Below are positions 1-9,192 of a stretch of DNA of 64,000 nucleotides, one piece after another (position 1 is the stretch's first letter; every line of letters starts with the position of its first letter). This DNA comes from Micromonospora sp. M71_S20. Its GTDB lineage: Bacteria; Actinomycetota; Actinomycetes; Mycobacteriales; Micromonosporaceae. The stretch is from contig NZ_RCCV01000004.1 in NCBI RefSeq assembly GCF_003664255.1, positions 806,001 to 870,000 on the forward strand. The letters are read 5' to 3'. The notes under the pieces were generated by a model. The model was not told where the DNA came from, did not search any database, and saw only the letters and a program-made list of their open reading frames with translations. The position numbers and the translations under genes were made by a program.

Positions 1-636
1 CTCGCCTTCCGCTACAGCGGGCGCGGCGAGCCCAACGGGGACCTGGCCCAGACCGCGGCCCTCGGGCTGATCAAGGCCGTGGACCGGTTCGACGCCTCCC
101 GGGGCGTGGACTTCGCCGGCTTCGCCATCCCGACGATCCTCGGTGAGATCAAGCGTCACTTCCGCGACCGCACCTGGAACATCCGCGTGCCGCGCCGCCT
201 CCAGGAGCTGCGGCTGCGCATCTCCGAGGCCAACGGCACCCTCACCCAGACGCTCAACCGCGCGCCGACGGTCGCCGACATCGCCGCCCACCTCGGCGTC
301 ACCGAGGAAGAGGTCCTGGAGGGGCTCGAAGGCGCCCGCGCCTACAACGCGGTCTCCCTGTCCACCCCCATCGGCGACGGCGACAGCGCCACCGAGCTGG
401 GCGACACCCTGGGCGCCGAGGACAGCGAGTACGAGCTGGCGGAGCTGCGGGTCGCCCTCGGCCCGGCCCTCGCCACCCTCGACGAGCGGGAGCAGAAGAT
501 CCTCACTCTCCGCTTCTACGGCAACCTCACCCAGAGCGAGATCGCCACGCAGGTCGGCGTCTCCCAGATGCACGTCTCCCGACTGCTCGCCCGCGCGCTG
601 GGGAAGCTGCGCGGCCAGCTCGAAGGCAGCCGCTGA
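1..636 (+). CDS. SigB/SigF-family RNA polymerase sigma factor (5' end outside window)
   Basis: The reading frame is open from base 1, so the gene begins before the window; the GTG at 79 is an internal valine and not the start. What remains covers sigma region 2 (ALGLIKAVDRFDASRG, then FAIPTILGEIKRHFRD, the hallmark of the SigB/SigF/SigG group), region 3 (APTVADIAAHLGVTEEEV) and region 4 (LTQSEIATQVGVSQMHVSRLL, the -35 helix-turn-helix). Such alternative factors direct stress or differentiation regulons and are normally held by an anti-sigma factor; no anti-sigma or antagonist gene follows here. A hairpin terminator lies 56 bp after the stop. The subfamily is clear; the regulon cannot be told from sequence. 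Confidence 0.93.
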   Translation, partial: LAFRYSGRGEPNGDLAQTAALGLIKAVDRFDASRGVDFAGFAIPTILGEIKRHFRDRTWNIRVPRRLQELRLRISEANGTLTQTLNRAPTVADIAAHLGVTEEEVLEGLEGARAYNAVSLSTPIGDGDSATELGDTLGAEDSEYELAELRVALGPALATLDEREQKILTLRFYGNLTQSEIATQVGVSQMHVSRLLARALGKLRGQLEGSR

Positions 637-691
637 CGACATCCCCATGGCGCGGCGGCACCGTCGCCGTCCCGCCTGGGCGTACCGTCCT

Positions 692-723
692 CGTCCGCCC
701 CGCCGTACCCGGCGGGGCGGACG
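692..723 (+). terminator. Intrinsic terminator after the sigma factor gene
   Basis: A perfect 13-bp inverted repeat (CGTCCGCCCCGCC and its complement) with a 6-base loop is followed by ATTTCGTTTCC, a modest T-rich tail. The rest of the 637-961 gap shows no other recognisable element; it must hold the promoter of the following peptidase gene. Confidence 0.7.
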
Positions 724-961
724 ATTTCGTTTCCGACTTCCCGGATCGTCGCCGCCGATGGCCGGCGCGGTGTCGCGGTCCTCGGCCCCGGCAGGTTCCC
801 GACCTGGCCGCCGCCAGCCGGCGCCCCGACGCAGGACCGAAGGCGATCGGCCGGTCCGCCCTGTCTTCCAGGGTGTCGTGTTGGGCGCCGCACCACCGCA
901 TCCGTGCGGTCTCGGCATCGTGCCCTGTGGTCGCCGGGGGCGGCGGTGCCACCATCAGACC

Positions 962-2152
962 ATGGTGGATGTCGATGTATTTCGGCGTGGTGCGCGGGCC
1001 CGGGCGGCGGTGATGACGGCGCGTCTGCGCCGGCTGGTGACCTGCGAGTCGCCGCCGGAACCGGGTCCGGAACTCACCGCCTGCGCCGAGCTGCTCCAGG
1101 CGTGGGGCGACGCCGCGCTGGGCCGGCGGGGGCGTCGGGTGGTCCTCGACGGACTGCCGCACCTGCTCTGGGCGGCCCCCGACCAGCGCGTGCTGCTGCT
1201 CGGGCACTACGACACGGTCTGGCCGGCGGGAACCATCCGGGAATGGCCCTTCACGGTCACCGGAAGCACCGCCACGGGGCCCGGGGTCTGCGACATGAAG
1301 GCCGGAATCGTCCAGATGCTGACCGCGCTGGAGCTGCTGCCGGACACCTCGCGGGTGGGGTTGCTGCTCACCTGCGACGAGGAGAGCGGATCCGGCACCT
1401 CCCGACCGCTCATCGAGGAGCAGGCCCGCCGCTCCGGGGCGGTGCTGGTCGGCGAGCCGAGCACCGAGGGCGGCGATCTGAAGGTCGCCCGCAAGGGCGG
1501 CTCGGTCTACCGGATCGCGGTGCGGGGCCGGGCGGCACACGCCGGCGTCGAGCCGCACCGGGGCGTCAACGCCGGGGTGGAGCTCGCGCACCACGTCCTC
1601 GCGGTGCAGTCCTTCGCCGCTGGGGAGACGAGTGTGACCCCGACGGTCCTCTCCGCCGGCACGATGACGAATGTCGTCCCCGAGTCCGCGGTCCTCTGCG
1701 TCGACGTGCGGGCCTGGACCCGCGAGGAGTTGCACCGGGTGGACCGACTCGTCCGCGAGCTGACCCCCCGGCTGCCCGACGCGCGGCTGACGGTCGGCGG
1801 CGGGATCAACCGGTACCCGCTGCCGGCCTCCGTGTCGGCATCGCTGTTGCGCGTCGCGCAGTCGGTGGGGGCGGAGCTCGGGCTGCCTGCCGTGCGCGGC
1901 GTCGCCGCCCCGGGCGCCTCCGACGCCAACTTCACCGGCGCGCTCGGCGTGCCCACCCTGGACGGGCTGGGCGGGGTGGGGGGCCTGCCGCACGCCCGCG
2001 GCGAGTACGTGGACGTCGCGAGGATGCCGGAGCGCACCGCGCTGCTGGCCGCCATGGTGGCCCGGCTTCTCGCCGCGCCCGGCCCGGACCAGGCAGCCGA
2101 GGGACCGCTCGGCGCCGTACCCGCCGCCCAGGGCTCGCCGGCGGACGGGTGA
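962..2152 (+). CDS. M20 family metallopeptidase (glutamate carboxypeptidase-like)
   Basis: A 396-residue cytoplasmic zinc hydrolase of the ArgE/DapE/CPG2 superfamily, with no signal peptide. Seen in order: HYDTVW (His82, catalytic Asp84), GVCDMKAG (bridging Asp111), CDEESGS (general base Glu140, ligand Glu141), GEPSTEGG, the dimerisation domain starting near KGGSVYRIAVRGRAAHAG, and the last metal-ligand motif LPHARGEYVD. The motif spacing is typical of carboxypeptidase G2-like enzymes that cleave C-terminal glutamate or related amides; the exact substrate is unknown. The start chosen is the first ATG after the terminator and lacks a strong Shine-Dalgarno sequence. It stands alone with no evident operon partner. 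Confidence 0.88.
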   Translation: MVDVDVFRRGARARAAVMTARLRRLVTCESPPEPGPELTACAELLQAWGDAALGRRGRRVVLDGLPHLLWAAPDQRVLLLGHYDTVWPAGTIREWPFTVTGSTATGPGVCDMKAGIVQMLTALELLPDTSRVGLLLTCDEESGSGTSRPLIEEQARRSGAVLVGEPSTEGGDLKVARKGGSVYRIAVRGRAAHAGVEPHRGVNAGVELAHHVLAVQSFAAGETSVTPTVLSAGTMTNVVPESAVLCVDVRAWTREELHRVDRLVRELTPRLPDARLTVGGGINRYPLPASVSASLLRVAQSVGAELGLPAVRGVAAPGASDANFTGALGVPTLDGLGGVGGLPHARGEYVDVARMPERTALLAAMVARLLAAPGPDQAAEGPLGAVPAAQGSPADG

Positions 2153-2266
2153 GCGCCCCGCTCGCGTGGCGTCCGCCGCTCGGCGGTCGAAGTCCGCACG
2201 GTTTCGTAAACGCGCCCCGCGCCGCTGGGCGATGCTGGATCCGTCGATCGCCCCGGGGAGGCGCTC

Positions 2267-2920
2267 ATGGCTCGTACGACCGGTGACCTCGCATCCGACT
2301 CGCCGATGGCGGCGGGGGACATGGTGCGTCGCGCGCGTACCTTCGCCGACCGGATGGCCGCCAGACGTTCCATCCGACACTTCTCGCCCGAGCCGGTGCC
2401 GATGGAGGTGATCGAGGAGGCGATCCGCGCGGCGGCGACCGCGCCGAGCGGCGCAAACCTGCAACCGTGGCGGTTCGTCGTGGTCACCGACGCCGCCCGG
2501 AAGCGCCGGCTGCGGGAGGCCGCGGAGGCCGAGGAACGTGAGTTCTACGCCCGGCGCGCGTCGGCGCAGTGGCTGGAGGCGATCGCCCCGATCGGTACGG
2601 ACTGGCACAAGCCCTTCCTGGAGGTGGCGCCGGTCGTGATCGTGGTGTTCGAGGTGCACCAGGGCCCGCGGTCCCCGAAGCCCTATTACGTCAAGGAATC
2701 CGTGGGCATCGCGGTCGGCGTGCTGATCACTGCGCTGCACCACGCCGGCCTGGCCACCCTGACCCACACGCCGAGCCCGATGCGCTTCCTCAACGAGGTG
2801 TGCGAACGGCCGCCGGAGGAGCGTGCGTACCTGGTCATGCCGGTCGGGTATCCGGCGCCCGACGCCACGGTGCCGGACCTGGTCCGAAAGCCGCTGCCGG
2901 AGGTTCTGATCCGGCGGTGA
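2267..2920 (+). CDS. Nitroreductase family FMN-dependent oxidoreductase
   Basis: 217 residues. The N-terminal AARRSIRHFSPEPVP followed by AATAPSGANLQPWRF is the FMN-phosphate binding signature of the nitroreductase/IYD family; GIAVGVLITALHHAGLATL and the C-terminal basic tail are also typical. These enzymes use NAD(P)H to reduce nitro groups, quinones, enones or halo-aromatics; the substrate is not predictable. GGGGAGG lies 6 bases before the ATG. Length is usual for the IYD-like branch. A strong bidirectional terminator follows at 3114. A 17 of 19 base match to the 3' end of this gene occurs at 26133-26151 (see findings). Confidence 0.88.
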   Translation: MARTTGDLASDSPMAAGDMVRRARTFADRMAARRSIRHFSPEPVPMEVIEEAIRAAATAPSGANLQPWRFVVVTDAARKRRLREAAEAEEREFYARRASAQWLEAIAPIGTDWHKPFLEVAPVVIVVFEVHQGPRSPKPYYVKESVGIAVGVLITALHHAGLATLTHTPSPMRFLNEVCERPPEERAYLVMPVGYPAPDATVPDLVRKPLPEVLIRR

Positions 2921-3113
2921 CGCTCCGTCCGCGGCTGCCGGTCGTGCCCGGCCTCGCCCGGAACTGCGCAGCTCCGTGCATTCGACGGGTCGCCGGCCGC
3001 CGGGACACGCGGATCAGGCCGGGCGACGCGCAGCCGGTCCGGAGCCGGGCAACCGGATGCTGGTACGACCGCCGCCGTGCCGAGGTCGTCGGCTGAACAC
3101 CGGCGGGGCCCGC

Positions 3114-3160
3114 CCCCATGTCGGAGGGGCCGTCCGTCGGACGGCCCCTTCGACATGGGG
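3114..3160. terminator. Bidirectional terminator between convergent genes
   Basis: Two 23-base arms (3114-3136 and 3138-3160) pair with a single G:A position that becomes a G:U wobble on one strand, around a one-base centre. It lies between the convergent nitroreductase and DinB-like genes and would fold on either transcript. No T-run on either side. Nothing else is seen in the 308-base gap 2921-3228. Confidence 0.75.
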
Positions 3161-3228
3161 CAACCGCTGGCGGAGCCCGCCGCGGCGCGGGATCCCGGTC
3201 GGCTACGCGCAGGTCGCCCCGCGGAAGG

Positions 3229-4023
3229 TCAGGAGTCGGCGAACTGCCCGGGAGCCCGGCCGGGACCGGCCGGCCCTCGGTACGCCTGGGCGATGTCCAG
3301 CCAGTGCTCGGCCTCGGCGCCCACCGCCGTCACCGACAGGTCGGCGCGGTGCCGTCGTCGGGTGACCAGCAGGCAGAAGTCGGCGGCGGGACCGGTGACG
3401 ACCTGCTCGGCGTCGGACGGGCCGAACCGCCAGAGCGCCCCCGACGGCGCGGTGATCTCGAAGCGTAGGGCGACGTCCGGAGTGGGCAGACCGCGCGCCT
3501 GGTAGCCGAAGTCCCACGTGCGCACGGCGAACTCGACGAGGTGGCGCAGCCGGTCGGTGCGCTCGCGGCGTACGCCGAGGGCGTCGGCGATGTCCTGGCC
3601 GTGGCCGAACAGCTCCATCATCCCGGCCGCGGCGAGCACCGGCGCCGGGAGCGGCCGGACGAGCCAGGGCACCAACTGCCCGGGCTCGACGGCGGCGAGC
3701 GCCTTCTCCGCGGCGGCCCGCTCCGTACGCCACCGGCCCATCAGCGCCGCGGGCGCCTCGGCCAGATAGGGCGCCATCGCCACGTCCACGTTCGCGTCGA
3801 AGTCGTCGCTCAGGCGGCCCGTCAGGGCCCGGAACTTGTCCGGGTCGGCGGCCGCCAGCCCGGCCATCCGGAAGGTCGCGGCCAGGTGCGCGATCTGGTG
3901 CGCGACCGTCCAGCCCTCGGCCGGGGTGGCCCTCCGCCACCCCGCGTCGTCCAGGTCGACGAGCATGCGGTCGACGTCGTCGCCCTCGGCCTCCAGTGCG
4001 GCGAACACATCCTGATCTGTCAC
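3229..4023 (-). CDS. Maleylpyruvate-isomerase/DinB-fold family protein (TIGR03084-like)
   Basis: 264 residues. The N-terminal four-helix DinB/MDMPI-type domain contains GWTVAHQIAHLA, the usual first metal-ligand segment, and GRWRTERAAAEKAL; later HGQDIADALG supplies a second histidine motif, and a C-terminal half with RFGPSDAEQVVTGPAADFCLLVTRR matches the SCP2-like tail seen in the TIGR03084 group. Members are mycothiol-dependent or metal-binding proteins of mostly unknown role; no mycothiol gene is adjacent. Start is GTG at 4023 with AGAGG upstream. Convergent with the nitroreductase and separated from the exporter gene by about 100 bp. Confidence 0.75.
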   Translation of the reverse strand: MTDQDVFAALEAEGDDVDRMLVDLDDAGWRRATPAEGWTVAHQIAHLAATFRMAGLAAADPDKFRALTGRLSDDFDANVDVAMAPYLAEAPAALMGRWRTERAAAEKALAAVEPGQLVPWLVRPLPAPVLAAAGMMELFGHGQDIADALGVRRERTDRLRHLVEFAVRTWDFGYQARGLPTPDVALRFEITAPSGALWRFGPSDAEQVVTGPAADFCLLVTRRRHRADLSVTAVGAEAEHWLDIAQAYRGPAGPGRAPGQFADS

Positions 4024-4128
4024 GCGCTGATCCTCTCGCTGCGGGTGTCGAGTGCACGTCGCCGGCGCTGCGCGCCCGATGGTCGACGGGGAAGGAAGGA
4101 GATCGGCAGCCGCGTCGGCGCCGCCGCC

Positions 4129-5811
4129 TCAATCATCGGCAGGGGGTGGGGCGGGCGTCTTCTCCCGCTGTGCCGAGGGCGGGGCCCCCACCGCCGGGTG
4201 CGCGCGCAACCGCAACGCGACCAGGCTGCCGAGCAGCAGGACGCCCCCCACCACGGCCAGCGCCGGCCGGACGGCGGGCAGGAACGCGGCGTTGAAGGCG
4301 TCCGTGGCCAGCGCCGCGTACCGGTCGGCCAGCGCCGGCGGCGTTCCCGCCGGCACGACGAAACCGCCGGCCTGGCCGGCACCCAGCCTGATGCCCTGCT
4401 CGGCGGCGCCGAAGCCGTCCAGGAAGGCCGCCCGGGCCTCGGGAGGCAGCGTCGCCGCCCGGGCGCGGGCCGCCTCCGGCAGGGTGTCGGCGAGCCGGTG
4501 TTGCAGCACCGCCCCGACGACCGCTGCGCCGAGCGCGCCGCCGACCTGGCGGGCGGTGTTGAGCACGCCCGCGGCGGCGCCGGCCAGCCGGGCGGGCACC
4601 TCGCGCATGGCCTCGGTGGTGGTCGGCGCGATGGACGCCCCCATGCCGACGCCGACGGCGATCAGCGGTACGACGAACGTGCCGACGGTGGAGCGCGGCG
4701 TGACCAGCACCGCCATGCCCAGCACGCCGAGCGCGTACACGGTGAGCCCGCCCGCGAGCAGGCGCCGGCCGCCCAGGCGGTCGGTGAGCCGCCCGGCGAC
4801 CGGCGCGACGGCGCTGAGCACCAGCGTCCAGGGCAACGCGGCGAGACCGGACTCCAGCGGGCTCATGCCGAGCAGCGACTGCGTCTCGATCACGAAGACC
4901 AGCAGGAAGCCGTACAGCCCGAACGAGCTGACGAGCGTGATCAGGGTCGCCGGGGCGAAGTTGCGCAGGCGGAACAGGCCGGGCGGGACGAGCGGCTCCC
5001 GCTGTCGGCGCTCGCGCAGCGCGAACACCACCGCGCACACCGCCGAGGCGGCCAGGATCGCCGGGATGCTCACGGGCCCGCGTACCGTGCCCCAGTCGTG
5101 CCGTTCGCCCTCGATGAGGGCGTACATGAGGCCCACCAGCGCGGCGGTGGCCAGGAGCACGCCGGGCACGTCGAGGTGGCGCGGCCGGCGGGTGCGCAGG
5201 TCGGGGACGAGCCACCAGGCCAGGGCGACGCCCGCCACGCTGAGGGGCACGTTCAGGTAGAAGATCCACTCCCAGCCGAACCGGGTGATCACGAGCCCGC
5301 CGAGGGTGGGTCCGCTGACGGCGGCCACGCCGGCGACGGCGGTGAAGATGCCGAAGGCGGCGCCGCGCCGTGCGGCCGGAAAGATGCCGGAGATGAGGAC
5401 CAGCGCCTGCGGCAGCAGCGCCGCGGCGCCCACGCCCTGCACCACCCGCGCGCCGATGAGCTGCCCCGGGGACTGGGCCGCCCCGCAGAGCACCGAGGCC
5501 ACCGCGAACACCGCCATGCCGGCCATGAAGACGGTACGCGGACCGAACAGGTCGCCGAGGCGCCCGGCGACGATGAGCAGGGACGCCAGCGCCAGCAGGT
5601 AGCCGTTCAGCACCCACAGCATGCTGTCGATGCCGGTGTCCAGCGACCGCATCATGTCGGGCACGGCCGTGTTGACGATGCTCGTGTCGAGCAGGATGAG
5701 GAAGTTGCCGAGGCACAGCACCAGCAGTGCCGCCCACGGGTTGCCGGACCTCGCCCGCGGCAGCGTCCCCACCGCGTCGACGGCCGGCCCCGGATCACGA
5801 CTCGCCCGCAC
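4129..5811 (-). CDS. MFS drug exporter, DHA2 (EmrB/QacA) family, 14 TM
   Basis: 560-residue inner-membrane proton antiporter. Motif A-like GRLGDLFGPR, motif C-like GPTLGGLVITRFGWEWIFYLNVP and the DTSIVNTAVPDM segment in TM1 define the DHA2 14-TM exporters. The start is GTG at 5811, preceded by GGGGAGGAGG at ideal spacing and overlapping the end of the AhpD-like gene by 17 bases, so it is translationally coupled as the last gene of the reverse operon 9192-4129. A long in-frame extension upstream was rejected because it is arginine/proline-rich shadow sequence. In an enediyne locus the natural inference is product efflux and self-protection, but substrate is unproven. Confidence 0.88.
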   Translation of the reverse strand: MRASRDPGPAVDAVGTLPRARSGNPWAALLVLCLGNFLILLDTSIVNTAVPDMMRSLDTGIDSMLWVLNGYLLALASLLIVAGRLGDLFGPRTVFMAGMAVFAVASVLCGAAQSPGQLIGARVVQGVGAAALLPQALVLISGIFPAARRGAAFGIFTAVAGVAAVSGPTLGGLVITRFGWEWIFYLNVPLSVAGVALAWWLVPDLRTRRPRHLDVPGVLLATAALVGLMYALIEGERHDWGTVRGPVSIPAILAASAVCAVVFALRERRQREPLVPPGLFRLRNFAPATLITLVSSFGLYGFLLVFVIETQSLLGMSPLESGLAALPWTLVLSAVAPVAGRLTDRLGGRRLLAGGLTVYALGVLGMAVLVTPRSTVGTFVVPLIAVGVGMGASIAPTTTEAMREVPARLAGAAAGVLNTARQVGGALGAAVVGAVLQHRLADTLPEAARARAATLPPEARAAFLDGFGAAEQGIRLGAGQAGGFVVPAGTPPALADRYAALATDAFNAAFLPAVRPALAVVGGVLLLGSLVALRLRAHPAVGAPPSAQREKTPAPPPADD

Positions 5812-6925
5812 GCGAGGCCTCCTCCCCGACGGCGAGGTCGGCGCCGGGTACGCCGGCCGGGGGCGGGGCGGGGCCGTCCTCGTACAGCCGGGCCCCGATC
5901 CGGCGGGCCGCGGCCAGGCTCGCCCAGGCGGTGACCGCGACCAGCGTGGCGTCGTCGGCACCGCCGGCACGGCAGGCGGCGACGTCGGCGTCGGTGACCC
6001 GGTACGGCGCGAGCGCGGTCAACAGCGCCAGCCGGGCGGCCGGTCGCTCGGCCGGCGACAGCTCGGCGACGGCGGCGTCGACCCACCGCCCGCCGCCCGG
6101 CGCCGGGGGCGGGGCGTCGGCCAGGCAGGCCAGTACCCGCCGCCGGACGTGCTCCGGCAGGGCGGCCTCGCCGCGGCGGCGGACCGCCTGGCCGGCGCGG
6201 GCGAAGGCGGCGGCCACGTGCGGCTGGCCGACGGCCCAGGCCAGGTCGGCCTCCGGCGGGGCGGGTGGCAGCAGCTCCAGGGAACGACCGGGTGGCCTGT
6301 CGGCGCGGGCCAGCGCCCCCATGATGCGGGCGGCCGTGCGCCGGACCCCGGTGCGCATCCCGGCCGGCGTGGGCGGCAACGGGGAGTCCTGGAGGAAGAC
6401 GCTCACCATCCGGTTGAGGTAGTGGAAGGCCACCACCACGCCGATCAGCTCCGGCCCGTGCTCGGCAGGGAACGGCGGCCGACGGCGGCGCGCAGGGCTG
6501 TCGGCCCCGCTGTGCCGGGCCCACTCGGCCAGGGCCCGCAGCCGCCGGTCGCCGATCCCGCCGACCCCGGCCGCCAGCCACCCGCCCGCGTCGCCCAGCA
6601 GCCCGGCCGCCGTCGCGCCGTGCACCTCCACGCAGTACGGGCACCGGTTGCTCTCGGAGACGGCGGTGGCCACCACCTCCTTCGCGTCGCGGCCGACCAG
6701 CCCCTCGGCGAGCAGCGTCTCGCGCAGCATGAGCCAGCACGCGCGCAGCACGTCGGGGGCGGGGGAGTGCAGCAGCACCGGGGGCGCGAGGACCCCGAAG
6801 TCGTCGACCATCTGCCGGTAGACCCGGGCGACGGGCCCGTCGGCGGCGTCCGGGGCGACCGGCGTCACGTGCCGGACGTGGGTCAGCATCGTGCGGCTCG
6901 TCACCCGAGCCAGTCGCCTGCCCAT
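5795..6925 (-). CDS. AhpD/carboxymuconolactone decarboxylase-like protein, copy 1
   Basis: 376 residues. The motif NRCPYCVEVHG matches the redox-active CxxC...H centre of AhpD-like alkylhydroperoxidases (CPYC with a histidine four positions on); a second AhpD-like half toward the C terminus ends SLAAARRIGARLY. Members reduce peroxides or act as decarboxylases or isomerases. AAGGAG is placed 4 bases before the ATG. It follows the GMC oxidoreductase by 66 bp and overlaps the exporter gene. A paralogue of similar layout lies at 10838-11911 on the other strand; the pair share CPYC, the FHYxxRxVxVFL segment and the AAARRIGA tail. A peroxide-handling or warhead-tailoring role is inference. Confidence 0.75.
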   Translation of the reverse strand: MGRRLARVTSRTMLTHVRHVTPVAPDAADGPVARVYRQMVDDFGVLAPPVLLHSPAPDVLRACWLMLRETLLAEGLVGRDAKEVVATAVSESNRCPYCVEVHGATAAGLLGDAGGWLAAGVGGIGDRRLRALAEWARHSGADSPARRRRPPFPAEHGPELIGVVVAFHYLNRMVSVFLQDSPLPPTPAGMRTGVRRTAARIMGALARADRPPGRSLELLPPAPPEADLAWAVGQPHVAAAFARAGQAVRRRGEAALPEHVRRRVLACLADAPPPAPGGGRWVDAAVAELSPAERPAARLALLTALAPYRVTDADVAACRAGGADDATLVAVTAWASLAAARRIGARLYEDGPAPPPAGVPGADLAVGEEASRAGES

Positions 6926-6991
6926 CGGTCTCCTTCCTGGTCGGGCGGGCCGAGGGCCGGAAGCGGGGCGCGCCCCCGGCCCGTCGTGGTC

Positions 6992-8626
6992 CTAGCCGGG
7001 CACGACCTGGGGCACCGCGGTGGCCGTCCCCTCGGGCAGCGAGCCGTGGTAGGTGACCGGCACGCCGCGCTCCTGCGCCGCGCGGACGATGCCGGGCACG
7101 GCGCGCTCGGCGAGCGCGGCGATGGTGAGGGCCGGGTTGACGGTGAGCGCGCCCGGCACCGCCGAGCCGTCGGTGACGAAGATGCCGGGGTGCTGCCGCA
7201 GCTCGTGCCGGTCGTCGAGGGCGGACGTCGCCGGGTCGTCGCCGATCCGGCAGGACGACAGCGGGTGCACCGTGTACGCGCCCACCACGTCGTTGGTCCA
7301 CGGCATCACCCGGGCCAGCCCGTCGCGCTCCAGGATGTCCCGGGCGTCCGCGTCGGCGGCGGCCCAGCCCCGCAGGGTGTTGGCGGTGGGCCGGTAGCGC
7401 AGCGGACCCCGGCCGAGCATCTGCTGGGAGATGCGGTCCGCGTTGCCGGTCGCCGGCGGCGGTCCGAAGACGCCCTCGTTGTCGTCCTCCGACATCGTGA
7501 ACAGCGTCAGCCACGACTGCCAGCGGCGCAGCATGTCCTTCTTCGCCAGGCCGAACCAGCTCGGTCCCTGTGCGTCGGGCACCTGGGCGAGGATCGTGCC
7601 CAGCCCCAGCGGGAAGAAGAGTTGCTCCAGCGAGTACCGCTCGTACTCGGGCAGGTCCGGATCGAGCTTGTCCCAGGTCGCCACTGTCGGCCCGCGGCCG
7701 ATCTGGTTGGCGTCGTATCCCCGGCCGTCGGGCCGGCTGAGGCCGAGCACCTCCCGGACCCGGTCGTCGTCGAAGACGGCCGTGTTGAGCCGCTCCCCGT
7801 TGCCGGAGAAGTACCGGCCGACGGCGGAGGGCATCGTGCCGAGGGTGGGCTCCGAGCGTTGCAGGATCACCGGGGTCGCGCCGGCCCCGGCGGCCACGAT
7901 CACGATCTTGGCGTCGATCGTCCCGCTGTCGTGCAGGATCCGGTAGTCCTCGCCGTCGACCACGCGGTAGTGCACCCGGTAGCCGCCGTCGTCGGTGCGG
8001 GAGAGGTGCTGCACCTCGTGCAGCGGCCGGATCTCGGCGCCGTGCGCCAGGGCCGCCGGCAGGTAGTTCAGCAGCAGGGAGCGCTTGGCGTCGAAGCGAC
8101 ACCCGGCCATCATCCAGTTGCAGTTGGTGCACTTGTCGACGTCCACGGCGGACGGCACCGGGTTGGCCGTGCGCCCGGCGTGCGCGCAGGCCGCGGCGAA
8201 GAGGCCGCCGGCGTACGGCACCTTGTCCCAGCTCTGCATCGTGATCGGGAGCGCCTCGCAGACCCGGTCGTACCAGGGGTCGAGGGTGTCGCGGGTGATG
8301 GCCGCCGGCCACATCCGCCGGCCGATGCTGCCCTGCCGCTCGAAGACGAACCGTGGCGCGCGCGGCATGGTGGCGAAGTAGACGACGCTGCCGCCGCCGA
8401 CGCAGTTGCCGCCGAGCACGCTCATCCCGTCGCCCACGGTGAAGTCGAAGATCCGGGTGTACGACGAGCCGAGCTTGAAGTCGTGGTCGAACTCCTCGCT
8501 GGACAGCCACGGTCCCCGTTCCAGGACCACCACGCGCGCCCCGCCCGCGGCCAGGTGGTACGCGGGGATCGCCCCGCCGAAGCCGCTGCCGATCACCACG
8601 ACGTCGGTGCTTGCGCCACTGGTCAT
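6992..8626 (-). CDS. GMC-family FAD oxidoreductase (enediyne E9-like)
   Basis: 544 residues. N-terminal Rossmann motif VVVIGSGFGGAIPAYHLA binds FAD; later KCTNCNWMMAGCRFDAKRS and the C-terminal HPLSSCRIGDD...GIFVTDGSAVPGALTVNPALTIAALAE are characteristic of the GMC/cholesterol-oxidase-like branch, with the C-terminal catalytic histidine and FAD-contacting aspartate regions. It oxidises alcohols or allylic positions. The ATG at 8626 overlaps the stop of the small upstream gene (ATGA), so an earlier in-frame start was rejected. Enediyne clusters commonly carry an oxidoreductase of this type (E9 of the C-1027 nomenclature), here next to its small partner; the reaction on the polyene is unknown. 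Confidence 0.85.
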   Translation of the reverse strand: MTSGASTDVVVIGSGFGGAIPAYHLAAGGARVVVLERGPWLSSEEFDHDFKLGSSYTRIFDFTVGDGMSVLGGNCVGGGSVVYFATMPRAPRFVFERQGSIGRRMWPAAITRDTLDPWYDRVCEALPITMQSWDKVPYAGGLFAAACAHAGRTANPVPSAVDVDKCTNCNWMMAGCRFDAKRSLLLNYLPAALAHGAEIRPLHEVQHLSRTDDGGYRVHYRVVDGEDYRILHDSGTIDAKIVIVAAGAGATPVILQRSEPTLGTMPSAVGRYFSGNGERLNTAVFDDDRVREVLGLSRPDGRGYDANQIGRGPTVATWDKLDPDLPEYERYSLEQLFFPLGLGTILAQVPDAQGPSWFGLAKKDMLRRWQSWLTLFTMSEDDNEGVFGPPPATGNADRISQQMLGRGPLRYRPTANTLRGWAAADADARDILERDGLARVMPWTNDVVGAYTVHPLSSCRIGDDPATSALDDRHELRQHPGIFVTDGSAVPGALTVNPALTIAALAERAVPGIVRAAQERGVPVTYHGSLPEGTATAVPQVVPG

Positions 8627-9192
8627 GCCGGACTCCCTGTGGGGGTGGTGTGCGGGTGCGGTCGCGACAGCGGGCGTCCGTACGAGTACTCGGGGAACCG
8701 CCACAGTCCGTCGTCGTCGGGTCTGGTGATGCCGATCGCCAGCAGCCCCGGGTGCCCCGCGGCGAGTGCGTCGCGCGTGTTCATGTGGGCTGCGCTGTCG
8801 TAGGCCATGTTGCTGAACAGGGCGAGCCCCACCCACATCTCCTTCTCCGGGTTGTCCGGGGCGAGCAGGTGACTCAGCAGCGCGGTGCGATGGTCGAACG
8901 CGAGGCCGACGAAGGGCGGCACCGCCGGGTCGAGGGTCAGGCCGTTGGCCTCGGCGTACCTGGTCGCGTGCGCGTTGAGGGCCTCACTGAGCGTGCCCAG
9001 CATCAGCGACACCCCGCCGGCCGGGTCCTCCATCAGGGCCAACGCCCCCGACTCGACCGCGCCCCCGTCGGGCGAGACGCCGGCGATCGCCCGGTCGTCG
9101 GCGGACCGCTTCGTCCCGGGGATGATGGTGTCGGCGAACGCCTCCAGCGTCAGCACGCGCGCCTGCTGTTCCTCGGGTGTTTCCGGTTGCAC
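8623..9192 (-). CDS. DUF5987-like small protein, probable partner of the GMC oxidoreductase
   Basis: 189 residues, no TM segment. The N-terminal LTLEAFADTIIPGTKRSADDRAIAG resembles the LxAlaDtiiPgd opening of gluconate 2-dehydrogenase subunit 3 and related small subunits; GLAFDHRTALLSHLLAPDN and DGLWRFPEYSYGRPLSRPHPH follow. Such small proteins are usually encoded right before a GMC flavoenzyme and act as its partner or chaperone; here the stop overlaps the GMC start. Start is GTG at 9192 with a strong AAGGAGG. First gene of the reverse operon that runs to the exporter. A helper role in enediyne core maturation is inference from context. Confidence 0.7.
   Translation of the reverse strand: MQPETPEEQQARVLTLEAFADTIIPGTKRSADDRAIAGVSPDGGAVESGALALMEDPAGGVSLMLGTLSEALNAHATRYAEANGLTLDPAVPPFVGLAFDHRTALLSHLLAPDNPEKEMWVGLALFSNMAYDSAAHMNTRDALAAGHPGLLAIGITRPDDDGLWRFPEYSYGRPLSRPHPHTTPTGSPA

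Noticed and set aside
3541..5934. A 797-codon plus-strand open frame opposite the exporter gene
   Set aside because: Low-complexity, no domain, overlaps two convincing reverse genes.
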